30,882 nucleotides of DNA from Opitutia bacterium. Its GTDB lineage: Bacteria > Verrucomicrobiota > Verrucomicrobiia > Opitutales > JANYEO01. The translations under genes were made by a program, and so were the position numbers. This document shows, piece after piece, positions 1-7,062 of this stretch. The notes beneath the pieces are model-generated. The model made no database searches, was not told the origin of the DNA, and saw only the letters and a program-made list of their open reading frames with translations. Every line of letters starts with the position of its first letter. Position 1 is the first letter of the stretch. Location: contig JANYEO010000217.1 in NCBI GenBank assembly GCA_025363025.1, forward strand, positions 1-30,882, in the 5' to 3' direction.

Positions 1-1182
1 GATGACACGCAAGCTATGATTCAAGGCCTGCAGGCCCTCGGTTTCATCATAGAAAATAAAGGTGATACCACGCTCATCATTCAAGGGGAGAGAGGTATCA
101 TTCCACATGCACAGGCTACGATTAATGTTCAAGAGGCCGGAACGGCGGCCCGCTTTCTGCCTGCTTTAGCCGCCTTACACCCTGCTGGCACTTACTGTTT
201 CACTGGCAACCCCAGTATCAAAAAACGCCCGATAGAGCCCCTTTTAAAAGCTTTAGAACAACAGGGAGCCCATATTGTTTATCATGAACAGCAGGGGCAC
301 TATCCCTTTACCCTTAAAACTAAAGGCTTAACAGGCGGCCGAGTTGCCATTGAAGGCCATATCAGTAGCCAGTTTTACTCAGCCCTCTTAATTGTGAGCC
401 CTTATACTCAGGCCCCTTTAAGCTTAAGGCTCGAAGGCGACTTAGTCTCTGCCCCTTTTATCGAAATAACGCGTCACATGATGGATGCTTTTAGAAGTAT
501 ACGCATACCTCATTTGCAGAACCTCACCGATCAACTCTCGCGCACCTACTTAGGTCCGCCAAACAATACTTACAGGGTTGAGCCTGATGCCACAGCCGCT
601 ACCTATTTTAGCGCACTCACAGCTCTTTTGGGCGGTACCCTACGTATAAAAAATGGCGCCTATATCCAGCTTCAAGGAGACCAAGCCTTTCTGCAAACCT
701 TACGCCCCTACGGCCTTCAAGTTTTCCAAGATGAAAGAGACTGGGTCCTCACTAGCAAAGGCCTCACTATTCCTGAAATCACTTCAAAAACCCTCGATTT
801 TAAAGCCATATCCGACACATTTATCACGTTTGCAGCCTTAAGCCCTGTATTAAAAAACCCAATCACCCTAACCGGCCTTGCCCATACCCGCGCACAAGAA
901 AGTGACCGTATCCAAGCCGTTGCCACAGCTCTCAAAGCCCTGGGGCAAATCGTCCATGAAACGGCAGACACCCTTCATATTACCCCTCAGCCCCTTCTCT
1001 GTGCTACAATCAACCCCATGGGGGATCATCGCCTCGCCATGGCTTTTGCCATCTTAGGGTGTTATCCTTTAAAAAACACAAGCAAACCTTGGCTTTCCTT
1101 GGAAAATCCACATGTATGTAGAAAAACCTTTCCTAATTTTTTCGAAACATTAAATCTTCTGAAAAAGACCGCTCATGCATAA
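1..1182 (+). CDS. aroA: 3-phosphoshikimate 1-carboxyvinyltransferase (EPSP synthase), 5' end outside window
   Basis: Transfers enolpyruvyl from PEP to shikimate-3-phosphate, the sixth step of the shikimate pathway, in the cytoplasm. The reading frame is open from base 1, and the first codons (DDTQAMIQGL) match the family's conserved segment just after the N-terminal strand. The true start therefore lies upstream; the ATG at 16 is internal. Visible signatures are the substrate-binding EAGTAARF at about 133-156, the ESDRI motif at 898-912 (TRAQESDRI) and the GDHRLAMAF motif near 1021-1047. The C terminus is complete. It overlaps cmk by 8 bp, so the two are almost certainly co-transcribed and perhaps translationally coupled. 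Roughly 30-45 N-terminal residues are missing because of the window edge, not because the gene is damaged. Identification is secure. Confidence 0.95.
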   Translation, partial: DDTQAMIQGLQALGFIIENKGDTTLIIQGERGIIPHAQATINVQEAGTAARFLPALAALHPAGTYCFTGNPSIKKRPIEPLLKALEQQGAHIVYHEQQGHYPFTLKTKGLTGGRVAIEGHISSQFYSALLIVSPYTQAPLSLRLEGDLVSAPFIEITRHMMDAFRSIRIPHLQNLTDQLSRTYLGPPNNTYRVEPDATAATYFSALTALLGGTLRIKNGAYIQLQGDQAFLQTLRPYGLQVFQDERDWVLTSKGLTIPEITSKTLDFKAISDTFITFAALSPVLKNPITLTGLAHTRAQESDRIQAVATALKALGQIVHETADTLHITPQPLLCATINPMGDHRLAMAFAILGCYPLKNTSKPWLSLENPHVCRKTFPNFFETLNLLKKTAHA

Positions 1183-1864
1183 GCCCGATTTTGTTATCAT
1201 TGCCATAGATGGAGGGGCTGCTGCCGGCAAATCTTCCACTGCGCGGGCACTTGCCCCTCGATTTAACCTCATGCATGTAGATACTGGTATGCATTACCGT
1301 GCGGTTACACATTGCTTAATAGAGGCCGATATTCCACCTGAAGATACGGAAGGTATCGCTCACTTTCTAGCCCACATCCCCCTGGCCACAATCATTCGCG
1401 AGCATTCGGCATTTATCGCCATTAATAGCCTCCTGCCAGAGGCCACAGTTTTGCGCTCAGAAGCGGTCAATAGCCTAGTGTCCCGCTATGCGGCCATTCC
1501 TATCGTCCGTCAATTTCTTATGGAGTATCAACGGGGAGAGGCCACTGTAGCCGCCACACATGGTTTTAGCGGGCTCATTATGGAAGGAAGGGACATCGGC
1601 TCTGTGATTTTTCCAGAGGCCACCTATCGTTTTTTCCTACAAGCAGACCTCGAAGCCCGGCAAGAAAGACGCTCAAACGAAGGCACCGATACTGATAACA
1701 TCAGCACACGGGACCACCTCGACGCTTCGAGAAAAACAGCCCCCCTTATCTGCCCAGCTGGGGCCATTGCCATCAATAGTACAAACCTGTCCCTGGAGCA
1801 AGTCATTGAGCAATTGTCTGCCTATATAGCAGTGAGTCTGCCCGATAAAAAAGCGATCTTATGA
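1175..1864 (+). CDS. cmk: Cytidylate kinase
   Basis: Phosphorylates CMP/dCMP to the diphosphates with ATP. The 229-residue product is the usual family length. It has a P-loop GGAAAGKSS at residues 13-21, the nucleotide-monophosphate-binding HVDTGMHYRA shortly after, and the conserved EGRDIGSVIFP segment followed by an Arg-rich lid (LEARQERR). It overlaps the end of aroA by 8 bp and the start of plsC by 4 bp (ATGA), forming a tight three-gene operon. No clear Shine-Dalgarno precedes the ATG, so translational coupling to aroA is plausible. The order aroA-cmk recurs in many bacteria, often followed by rpsA; here plsC follows instead. Confidence 0.95.
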   Translation: MHKPDFVIIAIDGGAAAGKSSTARALAPRFNLMHVDTGMHYRAVTHCLIEADIPPEDTEGIAHFLAHIPLATIIREHSAFIAINSLLPEATVLRSEAVNSLVSRYAAIPIVRQFLMEYQRGEATVAATHGFSGLIMEGRDIGSVIFPEATYRFFLQADLEARQERRSNEGTDTDNISTRDHLDASRKTAPLICPAGAIAINSTNLSLEQVIEQLSAYIAVSLPDKKAIL

Positions 1865-2520
1865 GCCTGCTTGCCCTCGATTTAAAAAAGACTTTTTATG
1901 ATGGAGCCCGAGTAATGGTGCTGTCCTGCTATGAAGACTTACTCAGGGGCGATAGCAGTGGCTACGAAAATATCCCACGTACGGGGCCTTTCATTATTGC
2001 AGCCAATCATTTAAGTTTTATCGACCCTCCCGTTATCGGGGCCTTTATCCCTCGTCCTATTCATTATTTTGCGCGGGATACGCTCTTTAAACCAGGCCTC
2101 ACAAACTGGCTTTTGACCACCTTAAACGGAATCCCCTACAAGCGAGGCTCCGATTCAGATATCGGTGCCATGAAGTATATCCTAAAGCTTTTAAAAGAAG
2201 GCGCTGGGCTCTTGCTCTTTCTAGAAGGTACACGGTCATTAACAGGAGAGCTTCAACCCCCAAAGCCAGGGCTGGGTATGCTCGCTTGCAAAACAGGCGT
2301 GCCCATCATTCCTACCCGTATTTTTGGGAGTAACGATGCCCTTAATAGGGCCAATACAGGGGTTAATCTACAAGCCCGCATCAGCCTCGTCTTCGGCACG
2401 ACTTTATACCCCAAAGACTACGACTTAGGAGCAACCGCCGCTAATCGTTATCAACAAGCCTCAAATACAGTCTTTAACGCCCTTTCAGCCCTTTCACCTA
2501 TTCAGCCACCTGCTATATAA
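1861..2520 (+). CDS. plsC: 1-acyl-sn-glycerol-3-phosphate acyltransferase (PlsC family)
   Basis: Membrane-associated acyltransferase that adds the second acyl chain to lysophosphatidic acid, giving phosphatidic acid. The catalytic NHxxxxD motif is NHLSFID (residues 49-55), and the glycerophosphate-binding motif is EGTRS (122-126), followed by the usual proline-containing KPGLGMLA block. The 219-residue length is normal for a minimal PlsC. The start overlaps cmk by 4 bp. The gene ends 5 bp before a long palindromic repeat copy. A related lysophospholipid acyltransferase specificity cannot be excluded from sequence alone. Confidence 0.9.
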   Translation: MSLLALDLKKTFYDGARVMVLSCYEDLLRGDSSGYENIPRTGPFIIAANHLSFIDPPVIGAFIPRPIHYFARDTLFKPGLTNWLLTTLNGIPYKRGSDSDIGAMKYILKLLKEGAGLLLFLEGTRSLTGELQPPKPGLGMLACKTGVPIIPTRIFGSNDALNRANTGVNLQARISLVFGTTLYPKDYDLGATAANRYQQASNTVFNALSALSPIQPPAI

Positions 2521-2525
2521 AGGGT

Positions 2526-2721
2526 AAGACCGCTGCATAATGGCTTATTAAGAAGAAAAGTCGTTGTTTTCAGATTTTCTATTACTAGGATTATTTAGAG
2601 GCCGATTGCAGAATACTTTGATTTTGAGGAGTTTGTAGGACGGAATGACGAGTGTACATACGGTACAGGGGGAATGACAACCGACCAAAAACTCATAAAG
2701 CATGCATTCTGCAGCGGTCTC
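2526..2721. mobile_element. MITE-like palindromic repeat, long copy A
   Basis: A 196-bp copy of the dispersed family between plsC and the GCHII-like gene. The outer left terminus is AAGACCGCTGCATAAT. The right terminus read in reverse complement is GAGACCGCTGCAGAATGC. A second, inner left terminus starts at 2598, exactly 124 bp from the right end. The flanking pentamers are AGGGT (2521-2525) and AAGGT (2722-2726), a 4/5 match consistent with an aged target duplication. The central hairpin has decayed (GTACAGGGG replaces GTACTCGAGG). It is probably transcribed as part of the plsC 3' UTR. Confidence 0.8.
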
Positions 2722-2780
2722 AAGGTTTAAGGCTACTTTGAGAATGCTTTGACTGTCTCCTCTAAGCGTGCATGATAAGT

Positions 2781-2786
2781 AGGAGG
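2781..2786 (+). promoter_or_regulatory. Perfect Shine-Dalgarno AGGAGG
   Basis: AGGAGG lies five bases before the ATG at 2792 and fixes the start of the GCHII-like gene. It stands out because almost every other gene in this window lacks a recognisable Shine-Dalgarno sequence. Confidence 0.8.
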
Positions 2787-2791
2787 CTCCC

Positions 2792-4381
2792 ATGGCAGAC
2801 AATTACCCTAAAACACCCCCGCCCTTTCCTCCGGTTAATCCAACGCAAGTTCACCCTGCTTTGCGTGCATTTGCGGAAACTGCATTTCAACTTAACCTGA
2901 GCGGCAACACGCTTGAGCGCCCCATCGCAGGCACAACGCTTTACCTGGCCACCTGCACACTGAAGCTTACATGCGGCACCTTCATCGTCCATACCTTCCA
3001 AGATATTATCCATAAAGGCTATATTTTGGCCTTAACCTATGGAGATGTCCTTAGCGGCCAACCCTTACACTGCCGGATCCACTCCTCTTGCGTTACAAGC
3101 GAAACATTAAGGGGCTGCGACTGTGATTGCGCCGAACAGCTCGAAGGCGCTTTAGAAGCCATCACACGCCAAGGCCAAGGCGTTCTATTTTACCTAATTC
3201 AAGAAGGTCGAGGCGTTGGCTATTTATCAAAATCACGGGACCGCATGCTCGTCCAAGCTTCTCGAGACGAAATTTCCACCTTCGAGGCTTACCGTATTTT
3301 AGGCTTAAAACGGGATTATCGCCATTACTACGATATCATTCCCATCTGCCAAGTACTCGGCATTAAGACTCGCTTTATATTACTCACAAACAACTTAGAC
3401 AAAGTAACCGCAATGCAGGAGCTCGGGGTAGAAATTGTCCGAACAGAAGCGTTAGAATACCCTCCCAATCCTTACAACCTCACGTATTTATCCTCCAAGC
3501 AACAAGCAGGTCATAACTTACAACACCCTCAAAAAAGCCACCTAAAGCGGGTACTCACCCCCGAGCCGGTGGTCCCCTTCAAGCCTCACTCACTCGCAAA
3601 AGCCCAGCGCTTTGTTTATGTCGCCAGTTACTTTTTGCCCATAAAACCGGTTAATGGGGAAGTTATACTGGAAGAAAGTATTTTTAGAGATACCTTTGCA
3701 AGCCGGCCCATCGACCAATTCATGGAAGGGCCAGATGCTTTAATTAAGGACTATAGCCTACTGCGCAATCGTCGCTTTCTCATTAAAGCTCGTCCAGAAG
3801 CCCTCGTTCACCATCAAAAAGAACATCCGGACGATCCTTTACTAGAAAAACTCACACAACCCTGCTGGTTCCGCGTACATGTCTATACCGATATCGTGAC
3901 CTCGGAAGACTTTATCGTCCTAACGTACGGCAACCCACAAGCTTACGACCGTCCCATGGTTCGCATCCATAGTGATTCTATATTTAACCGATTCCCGGGG
4001 AACGACCTAACCAACAGAGAGAAATTTAAATCTACCTTACAAAAGATCATTCATTACGGCGAGGGCATCATCGTCTTGCTTTACAATGATGGCCGCGGGG
4101 CTGGGTTTGGCGCCTATGCAGAAGACCGTATGCTGACCGAACAAGGGTTCAGTCACAGCACAGACGAATCTTATGAAACCTTAGGCATCTCTTATGATAG
4201 GCGAGATTATGATGCCGCCATAGCCCTTCTAAAAAACCACTTACCCCTGGGCCCCATTCAAATGATCTTTAATGAACCCTCTAGCTTAGTCCGCAAAAAA
4301 GACTGCCTCGAAGCTCTGGCTCATCATAAAATCGAAGTCGATCACTGGGTTTTTTTAAACGAATCTCAAGATTTAAAATAG
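2792..4381 (+). CDS. Tandem GTP-cyclohydrolase-II-like protein; second half lacks zinc ligands
   Basis: A 529-residue protein with two GTP cyclohydrolase II (RibA)-type units, roughly residues 50-245 and 360-525. GCHII opens GTP, releasing formate and pyrophosphate, as the first step of riboflavin synthesis. The first unit keeps the zinc cysteines (C100, C111, C113 in RIHSSC...CDC), the GRG loop (139-141) and the Asp/Arg pair matching E. coli D126/R128 (D175, R177). The catalytic Tyr equivalent to E. coli Y105 is Arg (R151). The second unit has Ser, Thr and Arg at the three cysteine positions (S396, T407, R409) and also Arg at the Tyr position (R446), but keeps D469/R471. No RibB domain is present. 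Only 10 bp separate it from the SIS gene, so they are likely co-expressed. It may be a divergent ring-opening enzyme rather than ordinary RibA. The fold assignment is firm; the reaction is unknown. Confidence 0.75.
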   Translation: MADNYPKTPPPFPPVNPTQVHPALRAFAETAFQLNLSGNTLERPIAGTTLYLATCTLKLTCGTFIVHTFQDIIHKGYILALTYGDVLSGQPLHCRIHSSCVTSETLRGCDCDCAEQLEGALEAITRQGQGVLFYLIQEGRGVGYLSKSRDRMLVQASRDEISTFEAYRILGLKRDYRHYYDIIPICQVLGIKTRFILLTNNLDKVTAMQELGVEIVRTEALEYPPNPYNLTYLSSKQQAGHNLQHPQKSHLKRVLTPEPVVPFKPHSLAKAQRFVYVASYFLPIKPVNGEVILEESIFRDTFASRPIDQFMEGPDALIKDYSLLRNRRFLIKARPEALVHHQKEHPDDPLLEKLTQPCWFRVHVYTDIVTSEDFIVLTYGNPQAYDRPMVRIHSDSIFNRFPGNDLTNREKFKSTLQKIIHYGEGIIVLLYNDGRGAGFGAYAEDRMLTEQGFSHSTDESYETLGISYDRRDYDAAIALLKNHLPLGPIQMIFNEPSSLVRKKDCLEALAHHKIEVDHWVFLNESQDLK

Positions 4382-4391
4382 CCTACTCATC

Positions 4392-5465
4392 ATGCAAAGC
4401 CCCTTAGATGAAGATAAAGGCCACAATCTCTTAAAAGATAGACTTAGCCGGCTACTACCCTATCTTTTAAAAAATGCCGCCCACCATGGCAAACGCACCG
4501 CGGCCCCTTCACACGCCCACTGGGTCATTACCGGCGTTGGTAGCTCCGAGGCGCATGCCCGCTTTCTTGTTTACTTAATACATACCTATAGCCGCGCCAC
4601 AGCGGAGTATCGCCCGTTATCCGCTTTCTTAAAAGATGCTCCACGCAATGCACGGCACGCAGGGCTAGTTGTTTTCTCCCAAGGCCTCTCGCCTAATGCA
4701 GCCATCGCCTTACAATATCATCGGCACTTTGCGCATACGGTCTTATTCACAGCTCCCTTGGCCGCACTTCAAGCAGAAGCAGATATTGACCGCTCCCAGC
4801 TTATAGAAAGCCTTATTCAAAGCCACTGCGTCACCTTTGTCCCCGTGGGGGAAGATACCGAAAGAGGCCTCCTACTACGTGTCGTTGGGCCAGCAGCCGC
4901 TTATATAGCCGCAATAGAGTGGTTACACTGCACCTACCCCTTAGGTCCAAAACTCATACGCAAAACTTCCCTAGAGACCTGCTTGCAACAAGCCCTTCAA
5001 GCGGCACTACCCCTTCCTGCAGAAGACTTTTTAATACATGCTCAACAAAAAGGTATCTTAATTATCGGAGCCGCTCCAGAAATTGAATATGCTCAAAACT
5101 TAGCCTACAAACTCACAGAAGGCTTAAACATCCCTCATGTACGCATTCAAGAAGCCCTTGGGTTCGCACATGGCCCCTTTCATTCGATGAGGGGTAACCC
5201 AGCCAATAGCCCCCTTGTTATTTTGCTCGCTCATACAGAAGAAAAAAACAAAGCCCTCTTATCTCGGGTACAATCATTATTGACTCATTGCAACACTCCC
5301 ATCTTCTCCTTAACAACCGATTTGCCCGAACCTTATCGCATCTTGGCTTACGAGCTCACCCTAAATCAATGGGTGCTCAAAATCATCGAAGCCATAGGTC
5401 TAAACCTCCGTCAATGGCCCGGCAAAGGGGAAGATTTACCACTGTACGATTTACGCTCACTTTAA
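4392..5465 (+). CDS. Two-SIS-domain protein (GlmS isomerase-like)
   Basis: A 357-residue protein with two sugar isomerase (SIS) folds, about residues 43-180 and 218-335. The first shows TGVGSSEAHARF and FSQGLSPNA, corresponding to the phosphosugar-binding loops of GlmS-type isomerases. The second resembles the C-terminal GlmS half: K240 and E243 in YKLTEG, and H260 in AHGP, line up by eye with E. coli GlmS K485, E488 and H504. The glutaminase domain and the GlmS C-terminal tail lysine segment are absent; the protein ends LYDLRSL. It is predicted to bind or isomerise a phosphosugar in the cytoplasm. Its position 10 bp behind the tandem GCHII-like gene suggests it acts on a ribosyl-phosphate-containing product, but that is inference. 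The substrate is not recognisable. Confidence 0.7.
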   Translation: MQSPLDEDKGHNLLKDRLSRLLPYLLKNAAHHGKRTAAPSHAHWVITGVGSSEAHARFLVYLIHTYSRATAEYRPLSAFLKDAPRNARHAGLVVFSQGLSPNAAIALQYHRHFAHTVLFTAPLAALQAEADIDRSQLIESLIQSHCVTFVPVGEDTERGLLLRVVGPAAAYIAAIEWLHCTYPLGPKLIRKTSLETCLQQALQAALPLPAEDFLIHAQQKGILIIGAAPEIEYAQNLAYKLTEGLNIPHVRIQEALGFAHGPFHSMRGNPANSPLVILLAHTEEKNKALLSRVQSLLTHCNTPIFSLTTDLPEPYRILAYELTLNQWVLKIIEAIGLNLRQWPGKGEDLPLYDLRSL

Positions 5466-5489
5466 AAAACCTATTTTAACGGTCACACT

Positions 5490-6839
5490 ATGAAAATCGT
5501 TATCATCGGCACAGGGGATATTGGCGCTTATTTATGCCATATTCTCAGCCAAAAAGGGCATGACATCATCGCTATTGAACAAAATGCGCGTATTGCAGAA
5601 GCCCTGAACAAAGATACAGACGCTCGTATTATAACAGGCAATGGCTGCGACGCTAAAGTCTTAATAGCTGCCGGCATTCAAGAAGCAGACTATGCCCTAG
5701 CTATGACAGAAGACGATCGCACCAACCTTGTCTCGATCTCTTTAGCCAAAGCCCTAGGAGCCCGCCGCGGTATAGCTCGCATTCACCATTCCATTTATAG
5801 TGAAACAACCCACTTCAATTACCAACTTCACTTTAATATTGATCACTTTATTCAACCAGAAGCCCTCGCTGCTGCTGAAATTGCAAAACTCATTCGTAAC
5901 CCAAATCACCTCGCCCTCGAAGCTTTTTCAAATGGCAATATAGAAATCCAGCAACTACTCACTCACGCCTCATCACCTCTTATTAATAAGACTCTATCCA
6001 ATATTCAAACCACATACAATGTACGCTTTTTATACATTATTCGGGGTGAATCGCTCTTATTACCAACAACCGAAACTGCACTTCAATCAGGCGACTTAAT
6101 AACCCTAACAGCCCCTCCAGAAACTCTTTTTAATTTCAGAGAACAATTAAATCCTGGTAGCACCCCGCTCACTCAAAACATTATCTTATTTGGAGCTACA
6201 CAAACGGCTTTTTCATTAATCCAGCGCTTTAAAGATCCTCGTTACAAAATTCATCTCATCGAGCCCAACCATACCCTTTGCCAACAATTTGCGGAATATT
6301 TCCCTTCTATAAAAGTCATTGAAGGCAATGCCACTTCCCGTACATTATTAGAGCAAGAGCAACTCAATGCCTGCGATCACTTCATCGCCTGTAGTAAAGA
6401 AGATGAAAGTAATATTATGACAGCCCTTCAAGCCCTACAACTTAGAGCGAAGCATGCACAAATTATTATTCATAGGACAGACTATGAACCTATCTTGGAC
6501 CATTTAAAAAATACTTTAGGACTGCACCAAGTTATATCGCCTCGTTCAACAGCTACTAAAGAACTATTAAGGCATCTTTCTGCGGAACCTTATACCCCCC
6601 TCGCATCATTACCCGGAAGCGCAGGCAAAGTATGGGAAATTAAAGTAGCCCATGATAGCCCAGCCATAGGGCACACTATTGACAATTTAATCCTTCCAAA
6701 ACCATCAATGATCATTGCACTCATTCATAAATTTCACGCAACTATTGCCACACCCAAAGATCAAATCTTAGGAGGAGACCGCCTTATGATCGCCTCAAAA
6801 GCTTCCAACCTAGAGGCCCTCCTCGATCTCTTTACATAA
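5490..6839 (+). CDS. trkA: Trk system potassium uptake regulatory protein TrkA
   Basis: Cytoplasmic NAD(H)/ATP-binding gating subunit of the Trk K+ uptake system; 449 residues with the usual RCK_N-RCK_C duplicated layout. The first Rossmann fold is clear (IIGTGDIGAYL, then an acidic residue at the end of strand 2 in IIAIEQ). The second begins IILFGATQTAFSL, where the glycine-rich GxGxxG is degenerate. Conserved features such as the NGCDAKVL and EGNATSRTLL segments are present in both halves. It lies 24 bp after the SIS gene, so it may belong to the same transcript. The stop codon is followed one base later by repeat copy B, which separates it from trkH. Confidence 0.93.
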   Translation: MKIVIIGTGDIGAYLCHILSQKGHDIIAIEQNARIAEALNKDTDARIITGNGCDAKVLIAAGIQEADYALAMTEDDRTNLVSISLAKALGARRGIARIHHSIYSETTHFNYQLHFNIDHFIQPEALAAAEIAKLIRNPNHLALEAFSNGNIEIQQLLTHASSPLINKTLSNIQTTYNVRFLYIIRGESLLLPTTETALQSGDLITLTAPPETLFNFREQLNPGSTPLTQNIILFGATQTAFSLIQRFKDPRYKIHLIEPNHTLCQQFAEYFPSIKVIEGNATSRTLLEQEQLNACDHFIACSKEDESNIMTALQALQLRAKHAQIIIHRTDYEPILDHLKNTLGLHQVISPRSTATKELLRHLSAEPYTPLASLPGSAGKVWEIKVAHDSPAIGHTIDNLILPKPSMIIALIHKFHATIATPKDQILGGDRLMIASKASNLEALLDLFT

Positions 6840-6840
6840 A

Positions 6841-7037
6841 GAGACCGCTGCATAATAGCAATTTTCAACAAAACACACATTATTTGATATTTTTAACCAC
6901 TCGGAATTATAGAGAGACCGATTGCAGAATGCTTTGATTTTGAGGAATTTGTAGGACGGAGTGACGAGTGTACATACGGTACTCGAGGAGCGACAACCGC
7001 ACAAAAACTCATAAATCATGCATTATGCAGCGGTCTC
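6841..7037. mobile_element. MITE-like palindromic repeat, long copy B (best-preserved)
   Basis: A 197-bp element with perfect 16-bp terminal inverted repeats: left GAGACCGCTGCATAAT, right ATTATGCAGCGGTCTC. It is flanked by an exact 5-bp direct repeat ATAAA (6836-6840 and 7038-7042), the mark of insertion with target-site duplication. An internal left terminus, GAGACCGATTGCAGAATGC, starts at 6914, exactly 124 bp from the right end, so the element is a 73-bp AT-rich left extension plus a 124-bp core. The core centre forms a GAGTGTAC/GTACTC hairpin, with TTTTGAG/CTCAAAA arms further out. No transposase is encoded. It lies between trkA and trkH. Confidence 0.88.
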
Positions 7038-7062
7038 ATAAAAAACCAAGAGCTACCCCTCA

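Noticed and set aside
16..18. ATG at 16 as the aroA start
   Set aside because: The frame is open to base 1 and the upstream residues DDTQA match the conserved EPSP synthase segment, so the gene starts outside the window.
2748..2777. TTGACT with a GATAAG box as a promoter for the GCHII-like gene
   Set aside because: The spacing is too long and the transcript would start at or inside the Shine-Dalgarno sequence.
2722..2791. FMN riboswitch upstream of the GCHII-like gene
   Set aside because: Only about 70 bp of non-repeat DNA is available and none of the conserved RFN-element helices is visible.
6810..7019. Minus-strand ORF with a peptide (PSYKFLKIKAFCN) that recurs at 2548-2802 and 26419-26718
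   Set aside because: The recurring peptide is the translation of the repeat core itself; frames break in other copies and the ORFs run into neighbouring genes, so they are by-products of the repeat.
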